64,000 nt of DNA from Micromonospora mirobrigensis (GTDB lineage Bacteria; Actinomycetota; Actinomycetes; Mycobacteriales; Micromonosporaceae): NCBI RefSeq assembly GCF_900091555.1, contig NZ_FMCX01000006.1, positions 1 through 64,000 on the forward strand, given 5' to 3'. A model generated the notes under the pieces. It saw nothing but the letters and a program-made list of their open reading frames with translations, had not been told where the DNA came from and ran no database searches. A program made the translations under genes and the position numbers. Shown here in pieces: positions 1-8,172 of this stretch. Each line of letters starts with the position of its first letter. Position 1 is the first letter of the stretch.

Positions 1-132
1 CTTCAAGATGAGGTATCCCACCCACCTTGGTGGGGTAAGGCCCCCAGCTAGACGACTGGGTTGATAGGCCGGAACTGTAAGCCCGGTAACGGGTTCAGGT
101 GACCGGTACTAATAGGCCGAGGACTTGACTAC
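1..132 (+). rRNA. 23S ribosomal RNA, 3' end (partial)
   Basis: The window opens inside the last domain of 23S rRNA. The conserved 3' terminal block containing GGTGACCGGTACTAATAGG and the closing GAGGACTTGACTAC are visible. The 5' part lies outside the window. The exact mature end is approximate. It is followed by a short spacer and 5S rRNA, the usual bacterial rRNA operon order. Confidence 0.95.
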
Positions 133-214
133 GAAGCTGCTACGCGTCCACTGTGCAACTCTGAACAAGCGAACACCCGTGACGGTTTACCGGTGTGTTT
201 GACATGTTCATAGA

Positions 215-333
215 GTTACGGCGGTCATGGCGGAGGGGAAACGCCCGGTCACATTCCGAACCCGGAAGCTAAGCCCTCCAGCGCCGATGGTACTGCACTC
301 GGGAGGGTGTGGGAGAGTAGGACGCCGCCGGAC
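215..333 (+). rRNA. 5S ribosomal RNA
   Basis: About 119 nt begin with GTTACGGCGGTCATGGCGG and contain the conserved core ACATTCCGAACCCGGAAGCT and the 3' block GGGAGAGTAGGACGCCGCC. The 5' GGCGG strand pairs with the 3' CCGCC strand. It lies about 80 bp after the 23S end and just before a strong hairpin. End positions are good to a few bases. Confidence 0.95.
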
Positions 334-342
334 AAACATTCC

Positions 343-376
343 ATTCAGGGCCACCCCATCCGGGGTGGCCCTGAAT
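343..376 (+). terminator. rRNA operon terminator
   Basis: Perfect 15-bp stem (ATTCAGGGCCACCCC and its complement) with a 4-nt loop, about 10 bp after 5S. It most likely ends the rRNA transcript. The 226 bp from here to the next start codon show no further clear feature. Confidence 0.8.
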
Positions 377-602
377 GCGTTTGCGACCTTCCCACTCGCC
401 GCATCCCGCGAATCGGCACGTACGCCCGGCCGGCCTCGGTACGGTCGGTGCGGAACCCGCCTGCCGGCGGCGTTCCCCCCGGTGCCGGCCACAAACGGGA
501 CGTTACGCACGCCCCGGCGAAGCTATCCGACCGGCCGCACCGGGTACCTGCTCATGGTTCGCCGGATCTCGACCGCCAGGGCTGGCGGAGTCAGGAGTGG
601 TC

Positions 603-1229
603 ATGAAGATCGGAATCATCGGCTCGGGGCACATCGGTGGGACGCTCACCCGTCGACTGCGGGCGCTCGACCATGACGTCACGGTGACCAACTCGCGGGG
701 GCCGCAGAGCCTCACCGAGCTGGCGCAGGAGACCGGCGCCAACGCCGGCACGCTGGAGCAGGCCGTCCAGGACGCGGAGCTGGTGGTGGTGGCGATCCCG
801 CTGCTGGCCGTACCGGGCCTTCCGGCGGAGCTGTTCGACGGCAAGGTGGTCCTGGACGCCAACAACTACTACCCGCAGCGCGACGGGGACATCGCCGAGC
901 TCCAGGACCGGAGCCTCAGCTCCAGCCGGTGGACCGCCGAGCACCTCAAGGGCGCCCGGGTGGTGAAGGCCTTCAACAACATCCAGGCCCAGCACCTGAT
1001 GGACAGTGGCAAGCCGGCCGGCACGCCGGACCGCATCGCGCTCCCGGTCGCCGGTGACGACGCCGAGGCGAAGCAGCTGGTGATGGGGATCGTCGACACG
1101 CTCGGCTTCGACCCGGTGGACGCCGGCACGCTGGACGAGAGCTGGCGGCAGCAGCCCGACACCCCGGTCTACGGCACCGACCGGAACGCGGACGGCGTAC
1201 GCCAGGGGTTGGCCGAGGCGCGGCCCTGA
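603..1229 (+). CDS. NADPH-dependent F420 reductase family / NADP-binding oxidoreductase
   Basis: Protein of 208 aa. The N-terminal Rossmann motif GSGHIGG (residues 7-13) and NSRGP near residue 31 are the dinucleotide and 2'-phosphate binding features of the F420H2:NADP oxidoreductase (NADP_oxidored/F420_oxidored) family. VVKAFNNI near residue 121 is also typical. Expected role is cytosolic hydride transfer between NADP(H) and a cofactor such as F420; the real substrate cannot be told from sequence. The frame stays open upstream, but homologous sequence begins at MKIGIIG, so that ATG was chosen. A terminator follows, and the next gene is convergent. Confidence 0.85.
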   Translation: MKIGIIGSGHIGGTLTRRLRALDHDVTVTNSRGPQSLTELAQETGANAGTLEQAVQDAELVVVAIPLLAVPGLPAELFDGKVVLDANNYYPQRDGDIAELQDRSLSSSRWTAEHLKGARVVKAFNNIQAQHLMDSGKPAGTPDRIALPVAGDDAEAKQLVMGIVDTLGFDPVDAGTLDESWRQQPDTPVYGTDRNADGVRQGLAEARP

Positions 1230-1243
1230 CCCGTACCGACGAG

Positions 1244-1277
1244 AACGCCCCGCGGGCCCGAGGGCCGGCGGGGCGTT
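1244..1277. terminator. bidirectional terminator
   Basis: Ten-base stem AACGCCCCGC / GCGGGGCGTT with a GC-rich loop. It lies between the convergent reductase and VanW genes, starts with AA and ends with TT, and so could serve both strands. Confidence 0.7.
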
Positions 1278-1303
1278 TCGCTGCCGTGGGGTTGGCGCGG
1301 ACG

Positions 1304-3124
1304 TCAGGTGGCGGGCTTCGGCTCCGGGCCGCAGATGAAGCGGGGCTCCGGGTCGTAGCGCCAGCTGAACTTCTCCCGCTTCACCATCTTGCCGTCCTTG
1401 GTGATGACCCGGAAGGCGTCCTGGGCGAAGCCCTTGCTGCCGGCGGTGGCGATGCAACCCGGCCCCGGCTCCAGGTAGACCGTCTTCGGGTCGGTGATGT
1501 CCCGGCGGGGTCCGTACTCGGTCTTCACGCTGTCATAGATCTTGGTGCTCCAGATCGACACGGTCACCGTGTTCTCGGTGTACGCGGTGTCGATCATCAG
1601 GCCGTACTTCGTGTTGTTGCGGAACTTGAAGTCCAGGTCGGGCCAGAAGATGGTCGACTCGATCACCGCCGGGTAGCGCTCGAAGTAGAACGAGTGCGGC
1701 TTGTGCTGCACGTCCTGGAGGCCGGCGTAGTAGCTGGCGTTGAAGAGCGTGGTGGTGAACTGCGAGACACCACCACCGACCCCCTTGACCAGCTTGCCGT
1801 CGACGATGACCGGGGCCTCCTGGTAGCCGCTGTCGGTGCCCCGCTCGCCGGTGTGCTCGTTCAGCGAGAACGTCGCGCCGGGCAGCACGACCGTGCCGTC
1901 GACGTGCTTGGCCACGGTGACGATGTTCTGCGAACGCGGCGAGGAGAGGCCGCCCGGGAAGCGGGTGGTGAAGGTGGAGACCCGCTCCTTGATGCCCAGG
2001 CCGGCCAGCTTCGCGGTGGAGAGCTCCGGCTGCACCGGCCTGACCTTCGCGGCGACCTCCCGGCCGTCGGCCTTCGGCAGCACCGCGAGCAGGTCCTTCG
2101 CCAGTGCCGCCGAGTCGACCTGCCGGCCGTCCTTGCCCGGCACCACGGTCGGCTTGCCGGCGGTCAGGGTCATCCGGGCGTCCACCGGCTCGGTCTCGAT
2201 GGTCTCCAACCGGTCGCTCAGGGCGGCGCGCAGCCGCTTGACGTCCACGCTCGGGGTCAGCTTGCCGGTCTTGTCGGCGGTGAACCGCAGGCTCTTCGCG
2301 ATCGCGGCCGGCGGGATGCTCAACGAGCCCTTGTCGGTGCGCAGGGTGACCGGCGCGGCGACCGCCGGCCGGGCCAGCTCGGCCACCAGCCTGTCCACCG
2401 CCGCGGCGTCGGTCGCCGGGGTGATCTCGATCAGCGGCACCTCCACCGGCTTCCCGGTGAGCCAGCCCTCGCGGACCGCCTGCGCCGAACGCTCCGGCTC
2501 CAGCGAGAGGCTGGGCGTCGGGTGGACCGCCTTCGGGGTGATGCCGGCGAAGGTGATCGCCGGCATGGTCATCTTCCGGCCCTGGCTGCCCAGCGCCCTG
2601 CGGAGCGCGGCGTCGAGCCGGGCCGCGTCCACCGTCACCACCGGCGGCACCGTACGGGAACCCACCAGCCGGTCCACGGCGTGCGCCCGGGCCTGCTCGG
2701 CTGCGGCCACCGAGGCGTCCACGTCCACGGTCAGGCCCACGTCGGCGGGCTCGACGGTGGTGGTCCGGGCGCCGAGCCGGATCTGCACCGGGGCGCTCAG
2801 CTCGGCCGCTCGGCGGTCCAGCTCCGCCCGCAGCTCACGAGCCGCGTCGGCCCGGCTCCGGCCGCCCACCTCGGCGCCCAGCACCGTCGTCCCGCGGGGC
2901 ACGTCACCGGCGTACGCGTACGCGCCCGCCCCGGCGACGGCGGCGAGCACGGCGGCGGTCACCCCACCGGCCAGCAGCACCCGGCCCCGGGAGAACCGGG
3001 AGCGGCCGGCGGGCGGGGCGGCCGGCGGCGCCGGCTCCGGCTCGTCACCGGGCCAGCTCACCGGCATCACCCGGATGGTGGGCCGGTCGTCGGCGGGCGG
3101 AGTCTTGTCGCCGTACAGCGTCAC
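1304..3124 (-). CDS. VanW family protein with peptidoglycan-binding-like repeats
   Basis: 606 aa from a GTG start preceded by GAGG at good spacing; the frame is open further upstream without a better site. A Pro-rich cytoplasmic tail (about residues 20-45) precedes one transmembrane helix at about 48-70. A long extracytoplasmic part follows with repeated YoaR-like (PG_binding_4 type) segments. The C-terminal third holds the VanW domain, recognised by the blocks VVLPGATFSLNEHTG and GGGVSQFTTTLFNASYYAGL. VanW proteins occur in glycopeptide-resistance clusters and in many envelope contexts, but their reaction is unknown. No van ligase genes are nearby, so resistance should not be assumed. Transcribed away from the neighbouring Nudix gene. 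Confidence 0.85.
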   Translation of the reverse strand: MTLYGDKTPPADDRPTIRVMPVSWPGDEPEPAPPAAPPAGRSRFSRGRVLLAGGVTAAVLAAVAGAGAYAYAGDVPRGTTVLGAEVGGRSRADAARELRAELDRRAAELSAPVQIRLGARTTTVEPADVGLTVDVDASVAAAEQARAHAVDRLVGSRTVPPVVTVDAARLDAALRRALGSQGRKMTMPAITFAGITPKAVHPTPSLSLEPERSAQAVREGWLTGKPVEVPLIEITPATDAAAVDRLVAELARPAVAAPVTLRTDKGSLSIPPAAIAKSLRFTADKTGKLTPSVDVKRLRAALSDRLETIETEPVDARMTLTAGKPTVVPGKDGRQVDSAALAKDLLAVLPKADGREVAAKVRPVQPELSTAKLAGLGIKERVSTFTTRFPGGLSSPRSQNIVTVAKHVDGTVVLPGATFSLNEHTGERGTDSGYQEAPVIVDGKLVKGVGGGVSQFTTTLFNASYYAGLQDVQHKPHSFYFERYPAVIESTIFWPDLDFKFRNNTKYGLMIDTAYTENTVTVSIWSTKIYDSVKTEYGPRRDITDPKTVYLEPGPGCIATAGSKGFAQDAFRVITKDGKMVKREKFSWRYDPEPRFICGPEPKPAT

Positions 3125-3305
3125 AGCTACCTCGATCGGAAAGAACCACGTGGGGGTGCGGTCCCCACCCGGAAGACAACTACGGTAACCAACGCGCGGC
3201 CCGCTCGGCACCGTCCGACCGGGCGTCCTCGCTCACCGCGTGTCGCCTGTCACAGCACGCCGCTGAGCAGCGACTCTGGGTGGCGCCGGTGGTGTCCGGG
3301 CCGGT

Positions 3306-4259
3306 GTGTCGGCACCGTTCGGGCCGTGGCACGGTAGCCGGGTGCGAACCGACGGACAGGCGTTGACGTACGGCGGCGGATGGCTGGACCGGGCGGGCGG
3401 CCGGCGGGCCGACCCGGGCTGGATCTCCGAACGGCTCACCGACGCCGACAGCACCGTGCTGGCGCTCTGGCGGGACCGTTGCCTGGTCGACGAGGACGGC
3501 GACCCGGTCCGGTTGACCGCCGCCGACTCCGGCGCCCTCCTGGCCCGGGCCGACGAGACCGTCTTCCTCGGGCTGGACGGGACGGCCGCCGTCTTCGCCG
3601 TGGACCTCTCCGCCCGTACCGAGCGGGAGGCCGCCGCCCTGGTCGGCGCCGCCTTGGCGGTGGACGTACGCACCCTGGTCGGGCGGCTCGGGCCGGCCGA
3701 CGCCGCCATCCAGGGGTACGCCCGCGGACTGCTGCACTGGCACCGCCAGCAGCGGCACTGCGGAGGTTGCGGTGCCGCCACCGTACCCACCTTCGGCGGG
3801 CACGCCCGCACCTGCGCGGCCTGCGACCGGCTGCTCTTCCCCCGGATCGAGCCGGCGATCATCGTGCTGGTGGAGGCGCCCGGCTCCCCCGACCGGTGCC
3901 TGCTGGCCCGGCACCAGGGGGCGGCCGAGGGGTCGTACTCGACGCTGGCCGGGTTCGTCGAGGTCGGCGAGAGCCTGGAGGACGCGGTCCGCCGGGAGGT
4001 CGCCGAGGAGGCCGGTGTGGTCGTCGGCGACGTGGCGTACCAGGGCTCGCAGGCGTGGCCCTTCCCGGCCGGGCTGATGGTGGGTTTTCGGGCCACCGCC
4101 GAGTCCGACCGGATCGAGGTGGACGGCGAGGAGCTGCTGGAGGCGCGCTGGTTCACCCGCGCGGAGCTGCGCGCCCGGGTGGCCGCCGGGCGGCCGCTGG
4201 GCCGGGTCGACTCGATCGACCACCACCTGCTCACCACCTGGCTCGACGCCGGCGACTGA
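3306..4259 (+). CDS. nudC: NAD(+) diphosphatase (NudC-like Nudix hydrolase)
   Basis: 317 aa. Order: N-terminal domain, four-Cys zinc ribbon (C152, C155, C170, C173), then a catalytic domain with a Nudix box at about 216-238 (GFVEVGESLEDAVRREVAEE). The downstream block SQAWPFPAGLM matches the SQPWPFPxS signature that marks NADH pyrophosphatases, with Ala for the first Pro. Predicted reaction: NAD(H) to NMN(H) plus AMP; related enzymes also decap NAD-capped RNA. Start is uncertain: GTG at 3306 or in-frame GTG at 3342; neither has a strong ribosome site. Divergent from the VanW gene, with a 180-bp gap where I see no clear operator. Confidence 0.85.
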   Translation: MSAPFGPWHGSRVRTDGQALTYGGGWLDRAGGRRADPGWISERLTDADSTVLALWRDRCLVDEDGDPVRLTAADSGALLARADETVFLGLDGTAAVFAVDLSARTEREAAALVGAALAVDVRTLVGRLGPADAAIQGYARGLLHWHRQQRHCGGCGAATVPTFGGHARTCAACDRLLFPRIEPAIIVLVEAPGSPDRCLLARHQGAAEGSYSTLAGFVEVGESLEDAVRREVAEEAGVVVGDVAYQGSQAWPFPAGLMVGFRATAESDRIEVDGEELLEARWFTRAELRARVAAGRPLGRVDSIDHHLLTTWLDAGD

Positions 4260-4264
4260 CCGGG

Positions 4265-6781
4265 TCAGCTCACCTGCACCGCGACCGGCGCCGTCGGTTC
4301 GCCGTCGGTGACGCCGTCGGTGACCGTCACCCGGAACTCGTAGCGGTGCCCCCGGGTAAGGAACACCGCCGTGTGCCGGACGTCCTGCACCGGATACGGG
4401 TCGGTCCGCCACTGCTCGTCCAGCGTCACGTCCCGCAGCTGCACCCGGTACGCGAAGCCTGGGCCCGCCGACCGCCAGAGCAGCCGGGCCTCGCCGTTGC
4501 CGGCGGCGGCCACGGTCAGTCCGGTCGGCACCGGCAGCCGGGGGGTGACCCGGACCGGCTCGCTGCGCGGCCCGGGGCCGGCCTGGTTCATCGCCGCCAC
4601 CGCGAACTCGTACTCGTGGTCGTTGGTCAGTCGGACCACCGTGGCCCGGGTGCCCTGGGTGGGGACGGGCTCCTCGGTGAAGTCCCGGTCGCCGGCGGTC
4701 AGATCCCGGCGGTAGACCCGATGCCAGCCACCGGGGATCGAGGAGCGCCAGGTCAGCTCGACGCTGCCCGCCCCGGCCTCGGCGCGCAGCTGCCGGGGGG
4801 CCTCGGTGGGCGGGGTGAACCGCGCGGTGGCGGTCACCGGGTCGGCCCGGGCGCCCTCCCCGCCGCTGTTGATTGCGGCGACCGTGAACTCGTAGCGGTG
4901 GTCGTGTTCCAGGTTCCGAGCCACGTGCGTCGCCTCCGACTCCAGCGCGGGGAGCCCGAGATCCTGCCCACGGTCCAGGTCCCGCCGGTACACCCGGTAG
5001 GAGATGCCGGGTCCGAGCGCCCGCCAGGTCACCCGGATGGTGCCGTCCGGCCGGGGCGTCGCGGTGAGGCCCGACGGTGCGGCCGGCGGGGTGACGACCG
5101 CGGTGGCGCGGACCGGCGCCGACGGCCGGCTGGCCCCGCCACCACCGACGGCGACCACCGAGAACTCGTACGTGCGGGCGTGCCGGAGGAACTCGACGGT
5201 GGCGTGGGTGCCGGTGAAGGTGCCGACGGTCGTCCGGACCCCGGTGGCCAGGTCGCGCTGCTGCACCCGGTACACCCGGACGAAGGGGACCGCTTCCCAG
5301 TTCAGGGTGACGTCGCCGGCTCCGCCCGGCTCGGCCCGCAGGCCGCCCGGCGGGGGCGGTGGCGGGACGGTGGCGGTCATCCGGGACACGGGTGACGGCG
5401 GTCCCTCGCCGTGCCGGCCGATCGCGCTCACCGCGAACTCGTACTCGTGGCCGTTGACCAGGAAGTCGGAGGAGAAGCGGGGCTCGGCGCCCGGCTCGCC
5501 GATCCGGACCAGGTGCGTCTGGCCGGCGGTGACGTCCCGCCGGTGCACCTGGTAGCGCAGGTCGTCGTCGGTGCGCGGCGCGGACCAGGTCAGGGCGGCG
5601 GTGCCGGCGGCGGCAGGTCGGGCGGCCAGGCCGGTGGGGGCCGGCGGCAGCCCGTCGCTCTCCGGGCGTCGGGGCGGCCAGTCGACCTCCACGAAGCGGG
5701 GTCGGTAGACCTTCGTGTCGGCGTAGGTGACCGCGTCGTCGACGTCGTTGACGTTGTAGGAGAGCAGCAGCTTGCCGGGGCGGGCCAGCTCCGGGTGCAG
5801 GTCGGCGTCGTAGACCAGGTGCCCGGCGTCGGTCTCCGGGGCGGTGTAGAGGTAGTCCGGGCCGTCGAACGGGCCGGTCGGCGCGGCGGCCGTGTACGCC
5901 ACCAGGTCGGCGCTGAACACCAGGTTGTTCTCGTGGGTCACCAGCACGTACCGCCCGTCGACCCGTTGCACGCCGTACGACGTGCCGACGCCGCTGAGCA
6001 CCCGGGCGGACGCGCCGTCGTCGGTGGACCAGTCGCGGCCGGTCCAGAACTCCCACGGGCCGCTGAGGTCGGTGCCCCGGACCCGCGCGACGTGGGCGAA
6101 CTTCGTCTCCCCGGCCGCCTCGGTGCCGTACACGTAGGTGTGGTCGCCGTCGCGGAGCAGCTCCGACCCCCAGGAGACCCGGGCGTCCAGCGGCAGCGGG
6201 CGGACCCCGGTCGGGGTGAGTGCGGGCAGCGCGAACGTCGCCAGCGAGGTGCCGAGCAGTTGGTGGTCCAGCGGGCTGGAGCCGGTCCGCCGGTACCGGT
6301 TGACCAGCACCTGGAGGGTCTCGCCGGTGACCTGGGCGTCGCCGATCCAGTGGAACTGGTCGGCCTCGGCGGCCGGCACCAGGGCGCGCGGATCCTCGGC
6401 GGTGCCGCCGTGCACGGTCGCCACCAGCCGGTCGCCGTCCTGGACGACCGCGGAGTTGTTGACGAACGCCGTGCTGCGCGGGCGGGAGCCGTCCGGGGCG
6501 ACCGGGCCGAGGAAGGTGTCGGAGAAGAGCCAGAGCAGCCGGCCGTCGGGGAGCCGCACCGACGCCGTCCGGTCCGCGCCGCTCCACTGCCCGGAGGTGT
6601 CGCCGTAGACGTCGAAGAGGCCGGTGAGCCACTGCGCGGAGTGGCCGGCCGGCGCCGTGCGGACCGACCGGGCCCGGCTGACCGGGATGGCCGCCAGCAG
6701 GCACAGCGCGAGGAGCAGGAGCAGCCAGCGGGACCATCGGCGGGCACCGAGCGTCCTGCGGTCAGTGTCCGTCGGCGTCAC
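4265..6781 (-). CDS. Exported protein: DUF4185/DUF5005-like beta-propeller domain plus five FN3 domains
   Basis: 838 aa from GTG 6781, chosen because it leaves a 13-bp gap to the upstream gene; an ATG at 6823 would overlap it. A hydrophobic segment (about 17-33) gives export or membrane anchoring. Residues ~45-370 carry blocks such as LLWLFSDTFLG, TAFVNNSAVV and FHWIGDAQV, as in uncharacterised propeller-like DUF4185/DUF5005 proteins that resemble glycosidase folds. Five fibronectin type III repeats follow, each with a [HT]xYEFxV core (HEYEFAV, TYEFSV, HRYEFTV, HEYEFAV, HRYEFRV). FN3 tandems are common spacers in actinobacterial secreted carbohydrate-active proteins. Substrate unknown. Probably co-transcribed with the flippase-like gene upstream. 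Confidence 0.75.
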   Translation of the reverse strand: MTPTDTDRRTLGARRWSRWLLLLLALCLLAAIPVSRARSVRTAPAGHSAQWLTGLFDVYGDTSGQWSGADRTASVRLPDGRLLWLFSDTFLGPVAPDGSRPRSTAFVNNSAVVQDGDRLVATVHGGTAEDPRALVPAAEADQFHWIGDAQVTGETLQVLVNRYRRTGSSPLDHQLLGTSLATFALPALTPTGVRPLPLDARVSWGSELLRDGDHTYVYGTEAAGETKFAHVARVRGTDLSGPWEFWTGRDWSTDDGASARVLSGVGTSYGVQRVDGRYVLVTHENNLVFSADLVAYTAAAPTGPFDGPDYLYTAPETDAGHLVYDADLHPELARPGKLLLSYNVNDVDDAVTYADTKVYRPRFVEVDWPPRRPESDGLPPAPTGLAARPAAAGTAALTWSAPRTDDDLRYQVHRRDVTAGQTHLVRIGEPGAEPRFSSDFLVNGHEYEFAVSAIGRHGEGPPSPVSRMTATVPPPPPPGGLRAEPGGAGDVTLNWEAVPFVRVYRVQQRDLATGVRTTVGTFTGTHATVEFLRHARTYEFSVVAVGGGGASRPSAPVRATAVVTPPAAPSGLTATPRPDGTIRVTWRALGPGISYRVYRRDLDRGQDLGLPALESEATHVARNLEHDHRYEFTVAAINSGGEGARADPVTATARFTPPTEAPRQLRAEAGAGSVELTWRSSIPGGWHRVYRRDLTAGDRDFTEEPVPTQGTRATVVRLTNDHEYEFAVAAMNQAGPGPRSEPVRVTPRLPVPTGLTVAAAGNGEARLLWRSAGPGFAYRVQLRDVTLDEQWRTDPYPVQDVRHTAVFLTRGHRYEFRVTVTDGVTDGEPTAPVAVQVS

Positions 6782-6794
6782 CGAAAACCCCCGT

Positions 6795-8057
6795 CTACCG
6801 GTCGACCGCCCCCAGGGTGTCACGAACCGGGCCGGTGGTGGTACCCGCCGGACGGTCGGAAGTGGACGGAGAGCGGCGGGGGCGGAGGGTCGACGCCCCG
6901 GTGACCAGGACGGTGAGCCCGGCGGTCACCAGTGCCGCGCCGGCGACCCCGCCGACGGTGTGCGGCACCGCGACGGCGACCGCGACGACGAAGCAGACGG
7001 TGGAGACCCACAGCGGCGCCGAGGGCCACCGGGCGGACGCCGCCACCCGGGCGTTGATCAGCACGAAGACCAAGGCGTAGAGCGCGCCGGTGGCGGCGAA
7101 GAGCGGCGCGTACCGGCCCTGGTCGGTGTACTCCCGGCCACCGGCGAGCCCGAAGGCGAGGCCGCCGGCGAGGGCGGCGGCGAGCACCAGCGCCGCGCCC
7201 GCCCCGCCGACCAGGGCCAGCGAGACCAGCAGCGTACGGCGGTCGCCCCGGGCCAGTCGAGGCAGGGCGATCACCGTGACCACCTGTGGCGCCCACAGGG
7301 CCCCCTTGGTGAGCACCGTGCCGACCGCATACGTGCCGGAGGCGTCCGGGGGGAGGAACCGTCGGGCGAGCAGCAGGTCCGCGTACGACACCACGAGCAT
7401 CGCCAGGGTGGCGCCGCTGGCGGTGAGCACGGTGCGGGTGGCCAGGGCGGGGGCGACCGGGTCGATGCCGGCGCCCCGGTTCAGGCGTACCAGCAGCGCC
7501 AGCACCAGCAGCGAGGTGACCGCCCCGGCCAGCAGCGACCCGGTCAGCCCGCCACCGAGGGCCAGTCCGGCGATCATGCCGCCGTACCGACCGGCGGCGA
7601 GCAGCGCCATGCCCCCGGCCAGGCGGAGGAACCGCTGGTCGCCCTGGAGCTCGCCGAGCCACCGGCCGGCGGCCACCACAGCCACGGTCAGGACGCCCAG
7701 CAGCAGCACCGATCGGCCGCCGAGTCGGAGCTGGCCGGCGGCGACCGGGAGCACCAGGGCCAGCAGGACGGTGGTCACCACGACGGTCAGCACGGTCGGC
7801 CGGCCGGTGGGCGCCCGGCCGTGCCGGGCCCGGTGGACCGCGACCGCGATCTGGAGGCCGGTGCTCGCCACCCCGCCGATCGCGCCCAGGGCCAGCAGCG
7901 TCGCCAGCGCGCTGAGTTCGGCCGGCGGCAGGTGGCGGGCGCCGAGCACGGGCACCACGTACGCCAGCCCGTTGACGAAGACCCCGGCCAGGGTGACGGC
8001 CACGCCGGCGGTGCCGATACCGCTCGTCCGGGTCCGCCCGTCCGACTCTGTTCCCAT
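6795..8057 (-). CDS. Polysaccharide-type flippase / MATE-like membrane protein
   Basis: About 420 aa from ATG 8057 (MGTESDGRT); an in-frame start at 8201 would run into the divergent gene's leader. Around twelve hydrophobic segments cover the protein with few charged residues, ending in a short basic Ser/Thr/Pro-rich tail. The look is that of the polysaccharide exporter/MOP flippase superfamily, whose members flip lipid-linked sugars across the membrane. No signature proves the substrate. The neighbouring glycosyltransferase and AftD-like genes make an envelope glycan plausible. Divergent from the next membrane protein with about 115 bp between starts. Confidence 0.65.
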   Translation of the reverse strand: MGTESDGRTRTSGIGTAGVAVTLAGVFVNGLAYVVPVLGARHLPPAELSALATLLALGAIGGVASTGLQIAVAVHRARHGRAPTGRPTVLTVVVTTVLLALVLPVAAGQLRLGGRSVLLLGVLTVAVVAAGRWLGELQGDQRFLRLAGGMALLAAGRYGGMIAGLALGGGLTGSLLAGAVTSLLVLALLVRLNRGAGIDPVAPALATRTVLTASGATLAMLVVSYADLLLARRFLPPDASGTYAVGTVLTKGALWAPQVVTVIALPRLARGDRRTLLVSLALVGGAGAALVLAAALAGGLAFGLAGGREYTDQGRYAPLFAATGALYALVFVLINARVAASARWPSAPLWVSTVCFVVAVAVAVPHTVGGVAGAALVTAGLTVLVTGASTLRPRRSPSTSDRPAGTTTGPVRDTLGAVDR

Positions 8058-8172
8058 GACCGTCCCGAGTCGCCGGCGCAGCCGGGTCCCCGCCCGCGCG
8101 CGTACAGTGTCGCCACGCCGGCGTGCCGGCCCGGTCAGCCTAGTGAGGAGGTCAACCCTGCGGGAGAGGTCG

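Noticed and set aside
1304..3124. Vancomycin-resistance locus suggested by the VanW domain
   Set aside because: No VanH, VanA/B, VanX or VanRS genes nearby; VanW domains are common outside resistance.
3180..6737. 1185-aa minus-strand open frame over the Nudix and FN3 genes
   Set aside because: Spans two real genes and intergenic DNA, with shadow-type composition and no motif.
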